Origin: an uncultured Verrucomicrobiota bacterium
Lineage (GTDB): Bacteria > Verrucomicrobiota > Kiritimatiellia > CAIQIC01 > Lenti-01
DNA: 64,000 bases
NCBI GenBank assembly: GCA_938003985.1
Contig: CALKWZ010000087.1
Coordinates: 1-64,000, forward strand
Direction: 5' to 3'
Part shown: piece after piece, positions 37,150 to 45,435 of the stretch
Position numbering within the stretch: position 1 is the stretch's first letter
Layout: each line of letters begins with the position of its first letter
Position numbers and translations under genes: made by a program
The notes under the pieces: generated by a model
What the model was told of the DNA's origin: nothing
Seen by the model: the letters and a program-made list of their open reading frames with translations, nothing else
Databases searched by the model: none

Positions 37150-38316
37150 CTACAACGACCGGTCGAGAATGGCGAGGGCCTGGTCGATCTGGGCCGGGGA
37201 GACGACGAGGGGCGGGACGAACCGCAGGACGTGGTCGCCGGTGGCGATGCAGAGCAGGCCGTTTTCCCGCAGTTTGGCTTCGACGGGTTTGGCGGGGACG
37301 TTCAGCACGAGGCCGACCATCAGGCCGACGCCGCGCACGGACTGGATGCAGGCGTGCTTGGGCGCGAGCGCCTTCAAACCGTCCATGAACCGCGCGCCCA
37401 TCCGCACCGCGTTGCCGAGCAGGTCTTCCTTCTCGATGGTCTCGAGCGTGGCAAGCGCGGCGGCGCAGGCCAGGGGGGTGCCGCCGAAGGTGCTGGCGTG
37501 GTTGCCGGGCTGGAAGACGTCGGACAACTCCGGCGTGACCGCGGCGGCGCCGATGGGAAAGCCGCCGCCGAGGGCCTTGGCCATGGAGAACCCGTCGGGC
37601 CGGATGCCGTAGTTCTGGAAGCCGAACCACTTGCCCGTCCGGCCGATGCCGGCCTGGACTTCGTCGAAGAACAGCAGGATTTTCTTGTCGTCGCACAGTT
37701 TCCGCAGGCCCGCCATGAATTCGGGCGTGGCGGGGACGATGCCGCCTTCGCCCTGCACGGCTTCGCACAGGACAGCGACGGTGGCGGGGGTGATCGCGGC
37801 CTTGACCGATTCGAGGTTGTTGAACTCGGCGTAGGCGAAACCGGGCATGAGGGGTTCGAAGCCCTTCTGGTACTTCGTCTGGCCGGTGGCGGTCATGGTG
37901 GCGAGCGTCCGGCCGTGGAACGAGTTCTTCATGGTGACGATCTCGTGCCGGCCGTCCATGGAGCCCCATTTCCGGGCGAGCTTGAAGAGGCACTCGTTGG
38001 CTTCGGCGCCGGAGTTGCAGAAAAAGACCTTGCCGCCCAGGGCGAGCTCGGAAATCTTCTTGGCCAGCCGCGGCTGGAGCTCGTTGTGGAAGAGGTTCGA
38101 GCAGTGCATCAGCACGCCGGCTTGCTTCCGGATGGCTTCGACGACGGCGGGATGGCAGTGGCCGGTATTGCAGACGGCGATGCCGGCCATGAAATCGAGG
38201 TATTCCTTGCCGGCGTCGTCCCAGACCGAAACGCCCGCGCCGCGCACGAGGGTGAGCCCGGGCGCGTAGGTGGGCATGACGTACTGGCTGAACAATTCCT
38301 TGGGGCTAGGTTGCAT
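37150..38316 (-). CDS. argD: Acetylornithine aminotransferase
   Basis: The 388-residue PLP enzyme has the class III aminotransferase pattern: FMAGIAVCNTGHCHPAV near residue 42, NSGAEANE, SFHGRT, LLFFDEVQAGIGRTG and the PLP-lysine SMAKALGGGFPIGA near residue 245. It makes N-acetylornithine from acetylglutamate semialdehyde. It overlaps argB by 11 bp, in the order argJ-argB-argD on the minus strand. argC is not in the window. Confidence 0.95.
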   Translation of the reverse strand: MQPSPKELFSQYVMPTYAPGLTLVRGAGVSVWDDAGKEYLDFMAGIAVCNTGHCHPAVVEAIRKQAGVLMHCSNLFHNELQPRLAKKISELALGGKVFFCNSGAEANECLFKLARKWGSMDGRHEIVTMKNSFHGRTLATMTATGQTKYQKGFEPLMPGFAYAEFNNLESVKAAITPATVAVLCEAVQGEGGIVPATPEFMAGLRKLCDDKKILLFFDEVQAGIGRTGKWFGFQNYGIRPDGFSMAKALGGGFPIGAAAVTPELSDVFQPGNHASTFGGTPLACAAALATLETIEKEDLLGNAVRMGARFMDGLKALAPKHACIQSVRGVGLMVGLVLNVPAKPVEAKLRENGLLCIATGDHVLRFVPPLVVSPAQIDQALAILDRSL

Positions 38317-39187
38317 CGTTGACGATCTCCGTGCCGACGCCTTTGTCGGTGAACAATTCGAGGAGGAGGGAATGCGGTAGGGCCGCGTCGATGATGTGGG
38401 TCTTGCGGACGCCGGCCTTGAGCGCCTTGAGGGCGCCGCTGATCTTCGGCAACATGCCGCCGCCGATGACGCCGCGCGCGATGAGGTCCTCGACCTCGGT
38501 GAGGCGGAGGGTGCTCATGAGCGAGTTGCGGTCGGCGGGATCGGCGAGCAGGCCGGGGACGTCGGAGAGGAAGACGAGCTTCCGCGCCTGGAGCCGTTCG
38601 GCGAGGCCGGCGGCCGCGGCGTCGGCGTTGATGTTGTAGATCCGGCGCGCGGCGTCGGCGCCGAGGGGCGTGATGATCGGGGTGATGTCGGCTTCGAGGT
38701 AGGCCTTGACCGGCTCGGCATCGACGCCCGTGATTTCGCCGACGAGGCCCCAGTCGAGGACTTCGCCGGTGTCGGGATCTTCGGCGACGTGTTTCCGGAC
38801 GGCGATGATGTCTTCGCCGTGGATGCCGCGCGCCTTGCAGCCGAATTCGTTGAGGATGGCGACGAGCTCGGGGTTGACCTCGCGGTTGAGAACCTGCTCG
38901 ACGATTTCCATGGTTTCGGGGTCGGTGACGCGCAGGCCCTTCACGAAGTTGGCCTGGAGGCCCTTTTGCTTCATCCGGGCGTTGATGGCTTTGCCGCCGC
39001 CGTGGACGATGACGGGCCGCATGCCGACGCAGCTCATGAAGGCGACGTCTTCGAGGATGTCGCGGACGACGGCGGGGTTGTCCATGGACGACCCGCCGAA
39101 CTTGACGATGACGGTTTCGCCCCGGAAGCGCTGGATGTGCGGCAGGGCTTCGATGAGGACGCTGGCTTTCTGGATGGCTTGTTTCAT
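38306..39187 (-). CDS. argB: Acetylglutamate kinase
   Basis: The 293-residue kinase has VIVKFGGSSMDNPAV near residue 27, VIVHGGGKAINARM near 59, and the NINADAAAAGLAERLQARKLVFLSDVPG nucleotide/acetylglutamate region. It phosphorylates N-acetylglutamate, the second step of arginine synthesis. The N-terminal FLIEALPHIQRF-like helix (VLIEALPHIQRFRG) is the extension typical of the hexameric, arginine-inhibited type, so feedback control by arginine is likely. Confidence 0.96.
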   Translation of the reverse strand: MKQAIQKASVLIEALPHIQRFRGETVIVKFGGSSMDNPAVVRDILEDVAFMSCVGMRPVIVHGGGKAINARMKQKGLQANFVKGLRVTDPETMEIVEQVLNREVNPELVAILNEFGCKARGIHGEDIIAVRKHVAEDPDTGEVLDWGLVGEITGVDAEPVKAYLEADITPIITPLGADAARRIYNINADAAAAGLAERLQARKLVFLSDVPGLLADPADRNSLMSTLRLTEVEDLIARGVIGGGMLPKISGALKALKAGVRKTHIIDAALPHSLLLELFTDKGVGTEIVNDAT

Positions 39188-39229
39188 GTTTGGGCGCGCA
39201 TTATCCGCCCCCGGCGCGGCGGGGAAAAG

Positions 39230-39437
39230 AAAAATTCAAAGACTCAATGTCCAATAACCAATGTCCAGCGTTCAATTTTCAAGTGTCCGGTCATCCCGAG
39301 CTTGTCGAGGGATCTGGGCTTTGTCCCGTCGGCGTGCCACGGGGACGAGGCCGAGATGTTTCGACTCCGGCGCTGCGCGCCTGCGCTCAACATGACAAAG
39401 CTGTGAACCTTGAACCTGCAACCTGAAACCCCTCCGC
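39230..39437. repeat. Repeat-filled spacer between argJ and argB
   Basis: No gene. It contains a CAATGTCCAATAACCAATGTCC word array, an ATCCCGAGCTTGTCGAGGGA hairpin of the kind that translates as HPELVEGS/PSLSRDL, and a TGAACCTTGAACCTGCAACC array. It interrupts an otherwise compact argJ-argB-argD cluster; translation restart or a promoter downstream would be needed for argB. Confidence 0.65.
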
Positions 39438-40643
39438 CTACTTGTTGATTTTGACGTAGTCCTCGGTGCAGTCGCAGGAATAGACGGTCGCCGCGTGGCG
39501 GCCGAGATGGAGGTCGATGGTGATCGTGAATTCCTTTTGGGCGGCCACTTTGGACAGTTGTTCGATGGACGCGCCGGCCTTGAGGCCATTGCGGGCGCAA
39601 AGGAGGGGACCGTAGCGGATTTCGACCTTGGTTTCGTCGACCCGGGCGGGGGAATAGCCGAGGGCGTCCATGATCCGGCCCCAGTTGGGATAGGAGCCGA
39701 CCCAGGAGGTCTTGACGAGGAACGAATTGGCGACGGAGCGCGCGGCGGCCTCGGCGTCGGCGGGGGTGCGGGCGCCCTGGACGCGGACGGTGACGAGTTT
39801 CTGCGCGCCTTCGCCGTCGCGGACCATGGCCATGGCCAGGCGGAAGGTCACGCCTTCGAGCGCGGCGACGAAGGCCGGCCAATCGCGGTGGCCGGGCTTG
39901 AGGGTCGCGTTGCCGGCGCAGCCGTTGGCGAGCAGCAGGACGGTGTCGTTGGTGCTTTGGTCGGCATCGACGGAAATGCGGTTGAAGGATTTGTCCACGG
40001 CGGCCTTGAGGGCCTTCTGCAGGGCGCGGCGGTCGACCTTGGCGTCGGTGAGCAGGAAGGCGAGCATGGTGGCCATGCAGGGCTGGATCATGCCGGAGCC
40101 CTTGGCGATGCCGGTGAAGCGGCAGGTCCGGCCGTTGGCCCGGAACGTCGCGGTGTAGCGCTTGGGCACGAGGTCGGTGGTCATGATGCCGCGGGCGGCG
40201 GATTCGCCGCCGTTGGGCACGACGGCCGCGGCGAGTTTTTCGATGCCGGGCAGGATGACGTCCATGCGCAGGGGCACGCCGATGCGGCCGGTGGAGCAGA
40301 CGAGGAAGGTCTCGGGGGCCACGCCGAACTGCTTGGCGGCATGGACGGCCATGGCTTGGGCGTCTTTCAGGCCTTGCTTGCCGGTGCAGGCGTTGGCCTG
40401 GCCGCTGTTGACGACGACGCCGTGGGCGACGCCGATCTTGGCGACGCGCTCGGCATCGAGCCGGACGGTGGCGGCCTTGACCTGGTTGGTGGTGAAGGTG
40501 CCGGCGAGAACGGCGGGAACGTCGGAGAAGAAGAGGGCCATGTCGGGCTTGCGGCTCTTCTTGAGCCCGGCGACGATGCCGGCGGCGCGGAAGCCGGCGG
40601 GCAGGACGGCGGCGGCGGAGAATTTCAAATTGGATTTCTTCAT
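39438..40643 (-). CDS. argJ: Bifunctional ornithine acetyltransferase / N-acetylglutamate synthase
   Basis: The 401-residue protein has the ArgJ features: PAGFRAAGI near the N-terminus, NSGQANACTG, STGRIG, and the self-cleavage site with the ATMLAF motif near residue 197, where the Thr becomes the N-terminal nucleophile of the beta chain. It recycles the acetyl group from acetylornithine to glutamate; both activities are usually present when no argA is linked. A good AAAGG Shine-Dalgarno precedes the ATG at 40643. Confidence 0.96.
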   Translation of the reverse strand: MKKSNLKFSAAAVLPAGFRAAGIVAGLKKSRKPDMALFFSDVPAVLAGTFTTNQVKAATVRLDAERVAKIGVAHGVVVNSGQANACTGKQGLKDAQAMAVHAAKQFGVAPETFLVCSTGRIGVPLRMDVILPGIEKLAAAVVPNGGESAARGIMTTDLVPKRYTATFRANGRTCRFTGIAKGSGMIQPCMATMLAFLLTDAKVDRRALQKALKAAVDKSFNRISVDADQSTNDTVLLLANGCAGNATLKPGHRDWPAFVAALEGVTFRLAMAMVRDGEGAQKLVTVRVQGARTPADAEAAARSVANSFLVKTSWVGSYPNWGRIMDALGYSPARVDETKVEIRYGPLLCARNGLKAGASIEQLSKVAAQKEFTITIDLHLGRHAATVYSCDCTEDYVKINK

Positions 40644-40663
40644 GATGGGCCTTTCTCGGGAGC

Positions 40664-40699
40664 GGAGTATAGGAGTTCGGGAGTTGCGGAGTCTAGGAG
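40664..40699 (-). promoter_or_regulatory. GGAGTATAGGAG-type phrase repeat containing a possible argJ promoter
   Basis: On the minus strand, TAGACT (complement of 40690-40695), 18-bp spacer, TATACT (complement of 40666-40671). The surrounding sequence is a degenerate array of a GGAGT(A/T) word, so the promoter may be built from repeat DNA. Confidence 0.35.
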
Positions 40700-40712
40700 G
40701 AACGAAGGGAAC

Positions 40713-40747
40713 TGATTCACCCACGGGACCAGCCCGTGGGGGTCCGG
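40713..40747. repeat. Hairpin repeat with swapped stem, sister of 3046-3080
   Basis: TGATTCACCC (40713-40722), a 15-nt core ACGGGACCAGCCCGT, then GGGGGTCCGG (40738-40747). The flanks and all lengths equal those at 3046-3080, but the core there is GCCACGCGAGGTGGC; both fold into an 8-bp stem. Confidence 0.85.
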
Positions 40748-40788
40748 AATCCGGCGGCAACCCCGCGGGGGTCTTCCGGGGTGGGGCA

Positions 40789-40818
40789 ACAAAAAACCCC
40801 GGGCGGGCGCCCGGGGTT
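40789..40818 (-). terminator. Rho-independent terminator of rplM-rpsI
   Basis: On the minus strand AACCCCGGGC/GCCCGGGGTT hairpin with a 4-nt loop followed by six Ts, 21 bp beyond the rpsI stop. Confidence 0.92.
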
Positions 40819-40838
40819 CGTTGCAGGACCGAAACGGC

Positions 40839-41243
40839 CTAGCGTTTCGAGAACTGGAAGCGGCGGCGGGCGCCGGGCTGGCCGGGCTTCTTGCGTTCCT
40901 TCATGCGCGGATCGCGGGTGAGGAAGCCGGCCTTCTTGAGGACGGCGCGGAAGTTCTCGTCGGCCTGGATGAGGGCGCGGGAGATGCCGTGGCGCAGCGC
41001 GCCGGCCTGGCCGGCGGGGCCTCCGCCTTCGCAGATCGCGACGACGTCGTACTGGCCGACGCCTTCGATGGCCTTGAAGGGCGCTTCGACGATCAGGCGC
41101 AGGTCGGTGGTGGGGAAATATTCCTCGAACTTGCGGTCGTTGACGACGATCTGGCCGGAGCCCTTGGAGAGGCGGACGCGGGCGATGGCGGTCTTGCGCC
41201 GACCGGTGGCGATGGATTCGATTTCAGCTTTCTTGGTGGCCAT
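40839..41243 (-). CDS. rpsI: 30S ribosomal protein S9
   Basis: The 134-residue protein shows ATGRRKTAIARVRL near the N-terminus, a GPAGQAGALRHGISRAL block and the C-terminal RKKPGQPGARRRFQFSKR, whose last residues reach the P site. It follows rplM after 15 bp, the usual bacterial pair, and is followed by a terminator. Confidence 0.97.
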   Translation of the reverse strand: MATKKAEIESIATGRRKTAIARVRLSKGSGQIVVNDRKFEEYFPTTDLRLIVEAPFKAIEGVGQYDVVAICEGGGPAGQAGALRHGISRALIQADENFRAVLKKAGFLTRDPRMKERKKPGQPGARRRFQFSKR

Positions 41244-41258
41244 GGGGGTACTCCGGGA

Positions 41259-41687
41259 TTAGCCGATGGGCTTGGGATTCTGGGGGGCGTGGGGGTGCTC
41301 GGCGCCGGGATAGAGCTTGAGGCGCTTGAGGAGCGTGCGGCTCAGGTGGTTTTTCGGCAGCATGCCCCGGACGGCGTGCCAGAGGATGTAGTTGGGGTTC
41401 TTTTGGCGCATGACGCCGGCGGGGGTCTCGAAGTAGCCGCTCTGGTAGCCGGTGTACTTGGCGTAGACCTTCTTCTCTTCCTTGGAGTTGCCGGAGAGGC
41501 CCACCTTGGCGGAGTTGACGACCACGACGAAATCGCCGGCATCGATGTGCGGCGCGTAGTCGGGCTTGTGGCGGCCGCGCAGGAGGCGGCAGATTTCGAC
41601 GGCCAGGCGGCCGGCGGGTTTGTCGGTGGCGTCGATCAGCCACCAGTCGTGCTTGACTTCGGTTTCTTTCGGCAGAGTCGTCTTCAT
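41259..41687 (-). CDS. rplM: 50S ribosomal protein L13
   Basis: The 142-residue protein has the L13 signature: WWLIDATDKPAGRLA near residue 15, DAGDFVVVVNSAKV near 57 and RGMLPKNHLSRTLLKRLK near 107. A strong promoter lies upstream; rplM-rpsI form an operon on the minus strand. Confidence 0.97.
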   Translation of the reverse strand: MKTTLPKETEVKHDWWLIDATDKPAGRLAVEICRLLRGRHKPDYAPHIDAGDFVVVVNSAKVGLSGNSKEEKKVYAKYTGYQSGYFETPAGVMRQKNPNYILWHAVRGMLPKNHLSRTLLKRLKLYPGAEHPHAPQNPKPIG

Positions 41688-41719
41688 CGTTCTTCGTTGT
41701 CCAATCGATTGAGCGGCGA

Positions 41720-41749
41720 ACAGTAGCGCGCACGGCGCGCGGCTGTCAA
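41720..41749 (-). promoter_or_regulatory. Strong sigma70-type promoter for rplM-rpsI
   Basis: On the minus strand, TTGACA (complement of 41744-41749), 18-bp spacer, TACTGT (complement of 41720-41725), 33 bp ahead of the rplM ATG. Confidence 0.8.
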
Positions 41750-41919
41750 CGCGGTTCTTTCCATCTCTTCAGCATGAAACAACCCCGTGCCGGAAGGATC
41801 GGGAAAATCCGACGACAGAGGACGCCTTGCGCCGCGTTTGCGGGGAAAGCAACCGGCTTTCTCCGCGGCCTTCCGTCCGGTTACCGCCGGAACGGACGCC
41901 CGTGGCGCGAAAACAAAAT

Positions 41920-41994
41920 TGGCTCCAGCGACAGGGCTCGAACCTGTAACCTATTGGTTAACAGCCAACCGCTCTACCATTGAGCTACGCTGGA
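41920..41994 (-). tRNA. tRNA-Asn (GTT anticodon)
   Basis: On the minus strand the 75-nt sequence folds into a cloverleaf: acceptor TCCAGCG/CGCTGGA, D-arm GCTCAATGGTAGAGC, anticodon stem GTTGG/CCAAT with loop CTGTTAA (anticodon GTT), T-arm ACAGG-TTCGAGC-CCTGT, discriminator G and an encoded CCA. Recognises AAC/AAU codons. Confidence 0.97.
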
Positions 41995-42011
41995 ACCGAA
42001 AATCACGGGGA

Positions 42012-42039
42012 AAGATAGTCAGCCGGCCGCGGAAGTCAA
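42012..42039 (-). promoter_or_regulatory. Sigma70-type promoter for tRNA-Asn
   Basis: On the minus strand, TTGACT (complement of 42034-42039), 16-bp spacer, TATCTT (complement of 42012-42017), 17 bp before the mature tRNA 5' end. Confidence 0.75.
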
Positions 42040-42084
42040 GTCCGCAGACCGAAAAAACGCCGAACTCCTTGCCGGCGGCCGGAA

Positions 42085-43341
42085 TCAGAGCCGCGCGGCG
42101 ACGTCCCGGAAGGCGCGGCGGATTTCGTCCTCGCCGGGGATCCGGCGATGGCGCATGAGGACCCGCCCGGCGCAGACGGTGGTGTCCACGCACTCGGGGT
42201 TGGCGGCGTAGACGAGGTCGGAGACCAGGTCGTGGCCGGGGACGAGGCCGGTATGGTCCAGATCCACCAAAATGCAGTCGGCCAGCTTGCCGGGAGCGAT
42301 TTCGCCGGCATCGAGGCGCAACAGGCGGAAGCCGTCGCGGGTGGCGGTGCGGTAGATTTCGGCGGCGGAGCAGGCGGTGGGGTCGAGGGTGCTGACCTTG
42401 GCGAGCAGGGCCGCGGTGCGCATTTCGGCGAACATGTCGTAGCGGTTGTTGGAGCTGGCGCCGTCGGTGCCGAGGCCGAAGCGCAGGCCCGCCGCGCGGG
42501 CGGCCGGATCGTTGAAGATGCCCGAGGCGAGCTTCATGTTCGAGGACGGGCAGTGGGCGATGGCCGCGCCGCGCTCGACCAGCAGCCGCCGGTCGGAATC
42601 GGAGAGCCAGACGCCGTGGGCGCCCAGAAACCGGCCGTTGAGCAGCCCTTCGGAATCGAAAACCTCGACGGGGGTCTTGCCGGTGGCCTTGAGGCATTCG
42701 TCGTTTTCGCGCCGGGTTTCGGAGACGTGGGTCTGGACGATCAGGTTGTGTTCGGCGGCGAAATCGCGGCAGACGGCGCGCATTTCGGGGCTGGTGGTGT
42801 AGAGCGCGTGGATGCCGACGGACAGTTCCACGCGGCCGGGATAGGATTTCGCCAGTTCCAGATGCTCTTCGAGGTCGCGGCGGAGGCCGGCGAGGGCTTC
42901 CGGGCCGGCCGGAATGATGTTGGGGTGGCTGAAATTGGCGCGGATGCCGCTTTCGTAGAAGGCGCGGAGGCACTGGGGGGTCTGCCAGTACATGTCGAAG
43001 ACCGCGGTGATGCCCGAGCGGATCATTTCGAGGGCGCCGAACAGGGTGCCCCAATAGACGTGGTCCGAGGTCAGGCGCCGTTCCATGGGCCAGATGATGT
43101 CGTTGAGCCACTCGTGCAGCGGGGTGCCGTCGCCGAGTCCGCGCATCAGGACCATGGCGGCATGGCAATGGACGTTGGCGAACGAGGGCAAAATGGCCTG
43201 GCCGGTGCCGTCGAGCGTCTGCGGGGCTTTTTCGAGGGCGGAAACCTCGATTTTGGGCGCGATTTGGGCGAATTTGCCGTTTTGGATCAAAATATCGCGG
43301 TTTTCAGAGCCCAAACGGACGTTTTGGATGAGCAAGTCCAT
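42085..43341 (-). CDS. Amidohydrolase, probable MTA/SAH or related deaminase
   Basis: The 418-residue enzyme has the amidohydrolase barrel with metal-binding HxH in NVHCHAAMVLMRG near residue 57, a THVSETRREN loop, HCPSSNMKLASG, and GTDGASSNN with the catalytic Asp, all typical of the TrzN/ATZ/MTA-SAH deaminase subfamily. S-adenosylhomocysteine/5'-methylthioadenosine deamination is the usual function, but guanine-type and chlorohydrolase relatives share these motifs. Stand-alone gene, divergent from the PEP-CTERM gene. Confidence 0.88.
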   Translation of the reverse strand: MDLLIQNVRLGSENRDILIQNGKFAQIAPKIEVSALEKAPQTLDGTGQAILPSFANVHCHAAMVLMRGLGDGTPLHEWLNDIIWPMERRLTSDHVYWGTLFGALEMIRSGITAVFDMYWQTPQCLRAFYESGIRANFSHPNIIPAGPEALAGLRRDLEEHLELAKSYPGRVELSVGIHALYTTSPEMRAVCRDFAAEHNLIVQTHVSETRRENDECLKATGKTPVEVFDSEGLLNGRFLGAHGVWLSDSDRRLLVERGAAIAHCPSSNMKLASGIFNDPAARAAGLRFGLGTDGASSNNRYDMFAEMRTAALLAKVSTLDPTACSAAEIYRTATRDGFRLLRLDAGEIAPGKLADCILVDLDHTGLVPGHDLVSDLVYAANPECVDTTVCAGRVLMRHRRIPGEDEIRRAFRDVAARL

Positions 43342-43650
43342 AATGTTGGGAATCCTAGCCGAAAAAGCCGCCAGAAACCAGAAAAATGAGCCGATGCGGA
43401 CGAAAACGAACGAAATACAGGCGCATATAACCTAAAATATTCGCGCCAGGCGGATTCCATGGCCGCAGATCGCTGCGCAGTCCGGTCGACCGCCGGGAAC
43501 AAAGCGATGATGCGCCGCCGGAGCTTCGGAATCGCATATAACAAAAATCAATTTTCACCTTGCGCGCAAAAGAGGGGCGGTATAGCTTCGATAAGGCGGT
43601 GGATTGGCCGGAGACGGCGAATCGGGCGGCCTCAAAACATGGAGCATGGA
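43342..43650. other. Divergent spacer between the amidohydrolase and PEP-CTERM genes
   Basis: About 309 bp without a supported gene. A GCATATAAC word occurs twice (about 43423 and 43534), and AT-rich stretches such as AACCTAAAATATTC suggest promoter elements for one or both divergent genes, but I found no -35/-10 pair with good spacing. Confidence 0.4.
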
Positions 43651-44367
43651 ATGACGCAGGTCGGGCAGGGTGAACGAGTCCGCGCGGCGCAGGGGTGGAA
43701 GATCCTTGCGGCGGCCGCGTGTCTGCTTGGCTTGATGGCCGCGCCGGCCGCGGCGATGACGGTGATCTTGGACATCGGCTGGGGGTGGATGGACGCGGAC
43801 GGCATGACCGATGCGGAATTGTCGACCGGCTACAATCTGCAGGTCGGGTCCATCGTGCAAGTCATCCTCTACGATTCGGCCTCTTATCCCGACGATACTT
43901 TCCAGGCCGGCGCGGCCGACGACAACTTCGGCATTTTCGGTTATAATCCCACCGACCCGGAAGCGCTGGGAGATCAAAACGTCTACGATCCCCAATCGGC
44001 GCCGGCCGGCCACGCGATCGCGTACACCACGGAAATCGGTCCGGCCGTCGGCGGCAACTACTACGGCGAAAACTGGTACAACATCTACGCTTCGTTCCAG
44101 ATTCTGGGCACCTACGACAGCATGTACATCCGCGTGTTCGAGACGACCCAGTTCAGCGACGGCGTCATCGCCGCCAGTTATTGGGGCATCAGCTCCGTAT
44201 TGGTCAGCGGAGTCGTCCTGCAAACGTGGTTCGCCACGTACGACGACGTGACGGCCCCCAACCGGAACTACTTCGAAGTGATTCCCGAGCCCGGAACGCT
44301 GTCGCTGCTGGCGGCCGGCGGCATCGGGCTGTGGGTGGCGCGGCGGCGGCGCCAGAAGCGCGGATAG
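43651..44367 (+). CDS. PEP-CTERM-sorted extracellular protein
   Basis: The 238-residue product has an N-terminal signal peptide (WKILAAAACLLGLMAAPAAA) and a C-terminal sorting tag: VIPEPGTLSLLAAGGIGLW followed by the Arg-rich RRRRQKRG. That PEP motif, helix and basic tail is the substrate signal for exosortase, which cleaves the tag and links export to exopolysaccharide. The mature part is about 180 residues of beta-rich, Tyr/Asp/Gly-rich sequence with no enzyme motif. ATG 43651 is preferred because GGAG lies 6 nt ahead; 43639 is a second option. No exosortase gene is in the window. First of three consecutive secreted-protein genes. Confidence 0.88.
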   Translation: MTQVGQGERVRAAQGWKILAAAACLLGLMAAPAAAMTVILDIGWGWMDADGMTDAELSTGYNLQVGSIVQVILYDSASYPDDTFQAGAADDNFGIFGYNPTDPEALGDQNVYDPQSAPAGHAIAYTTEIGPAVGGNYYGENWYNIYASFQILGTYDSMYIRVFETTQFSDGVIAASYWGISSVLVSGVVLQTWFATYDDVTAPNRNYFEVIPEPGTLSLLAAGGIGLWVARRRRQKRG

Positions 44368-44470
44368 CGAAAACCCGGCGATCTTTGATTGCAATCCCAG
44401 TTGCGTTCGCCCCGCGGGGTAGAGCGTTATCGCTTCGGCGGCAACGGTTCTTTGGTCCAAGGGAAGGCAC

Positions 44471-45370
44471 ATGAAGAGACAACGACAAACTGACGCGACG
44501 GTTTGGACGGCGATCCTGGCGCTGGCGATCTTGCCCGCGCTGGCCCGCGCGCAAGGGGTGGCCCTGGCCGTCGGCAACACGATTCCGGTCGAGAACGTGT
44601 TCGGACGCAACTGGCCGGGAACCAACGACGATCCGGGCAATTCGTGCCCGGTGGAAATCCGCCGCACCTGGACGGGCGGACTCATTTTGGCGCCGTCCAA
44701 CGACCCCGCGCAATTGGAGGCCTTCAATCCGCTGGTCACGAACTCGTATCTGGGGCGCGGCGTCGTGGGCGCGAATCCCGGCATCTTCGCCGAGACGTTC
44801 ACGAACCGCAGCGTGCTGGCGACGAACCTGCAGTACTACGTCCGGGTGTTCGACCGGCCGCCGGGGCCGACCCCGGTGTACTACGCCGACACCTTGCCGT
44901 TCTATCCGCCCGCCGCCGATCCAAGCATCAATCCGGAATTCGGCCCCCAGAAGCTGGTCGCCACGGGCGAATCCGACGTGGACACGGACGGCGACGGCAT
45001 TCCGGACGGGGCGGAAGGGGATCTGGGGCTGGATCCCAACAGCCCCGACACGGACGGCGACGGCTACAACGACTGGTTCGAGGCGTTCTGGTGGGATTAC
45101 GTGAATCCGAAGGAAGGCGACGTTCCGCTCGAAATCCAGATCCATTCGCCGGAAGAGCCCGGGACCGGTCCGCGCACGGTGTCGTGGGAGACGATCGCGG
45201 TGCCCGGCATGACCTACCAGCTCCAGTTCCGGCCCTGGTGGGAGAACGAAACGGCCTACAGCAACGTCTGGAGCACGGTGGCGACGGATACCAACGTGGA
45301 ATTCGACGTGGAATCCATTTTGCAGACGGACAGCCCCGTGAAGGGCTTCTTCCGGGTGATCATTCCGTGA
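44471..45370 (+). CDS. Secreted protein with thrombospondin type 3-like calcium repeats
   Basis: The 299-residue protein has a signal peptide (about residues 10-28), a beta-rich N-terminal region and, near residues 175-215, two DxDxDGxxD type repeats (DVDTDGDGIPDG and SPDTDGDGYND), the Ca-binding pattern of thrombospondin type 3 and dockerin-like loops. The last 80 residues resemble a beta-sandwich, perhaps fibronectin-like. Function unknown. It precedes the giant gene by 65 bp on the same strand and may be its co-transcribed accessory, an inference from position only. AGGGAAGG sits before the ATG. Confidence 0.8.
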   Translation: MKRQRQTDATVWTAILALAILPALARAQGVALAVGNTIPVENVFGRNWPGTNDDPGNSCPVEIRRTWTGGLILAPSNDPAQLEAFNPLVTNSYLGRGVVGANPGIFAETFTNRSVLATNLQYYVRVFDRPPGPTPVYYADTLPFYPPAADPSINPEFGPQKLVATGESDVDTDGDGIPDGAEGDLGLDPNSPDTDGDGYNDWFEAFWWDYVNPKEGDVPLEIQIHSPEEPGTGPRTVSWETIAVPGMTYQLQFRPWWENETAYSNVWSTVATDTNVEFDVESILQTDSPVKGFFRVIIP

Positions 45371-45435
45371 TTTATCGACTATGGCGCGGACGACGGCGTC
45401 CGCGGTCGAAGGTGCAAGCAGAGGACAGGCGCACA

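Noticed and set aside
40839..41730. Plus-strand open frames over rpsI/rplM
   Set aside because: Shadows of the two ribosomal-protein genes.
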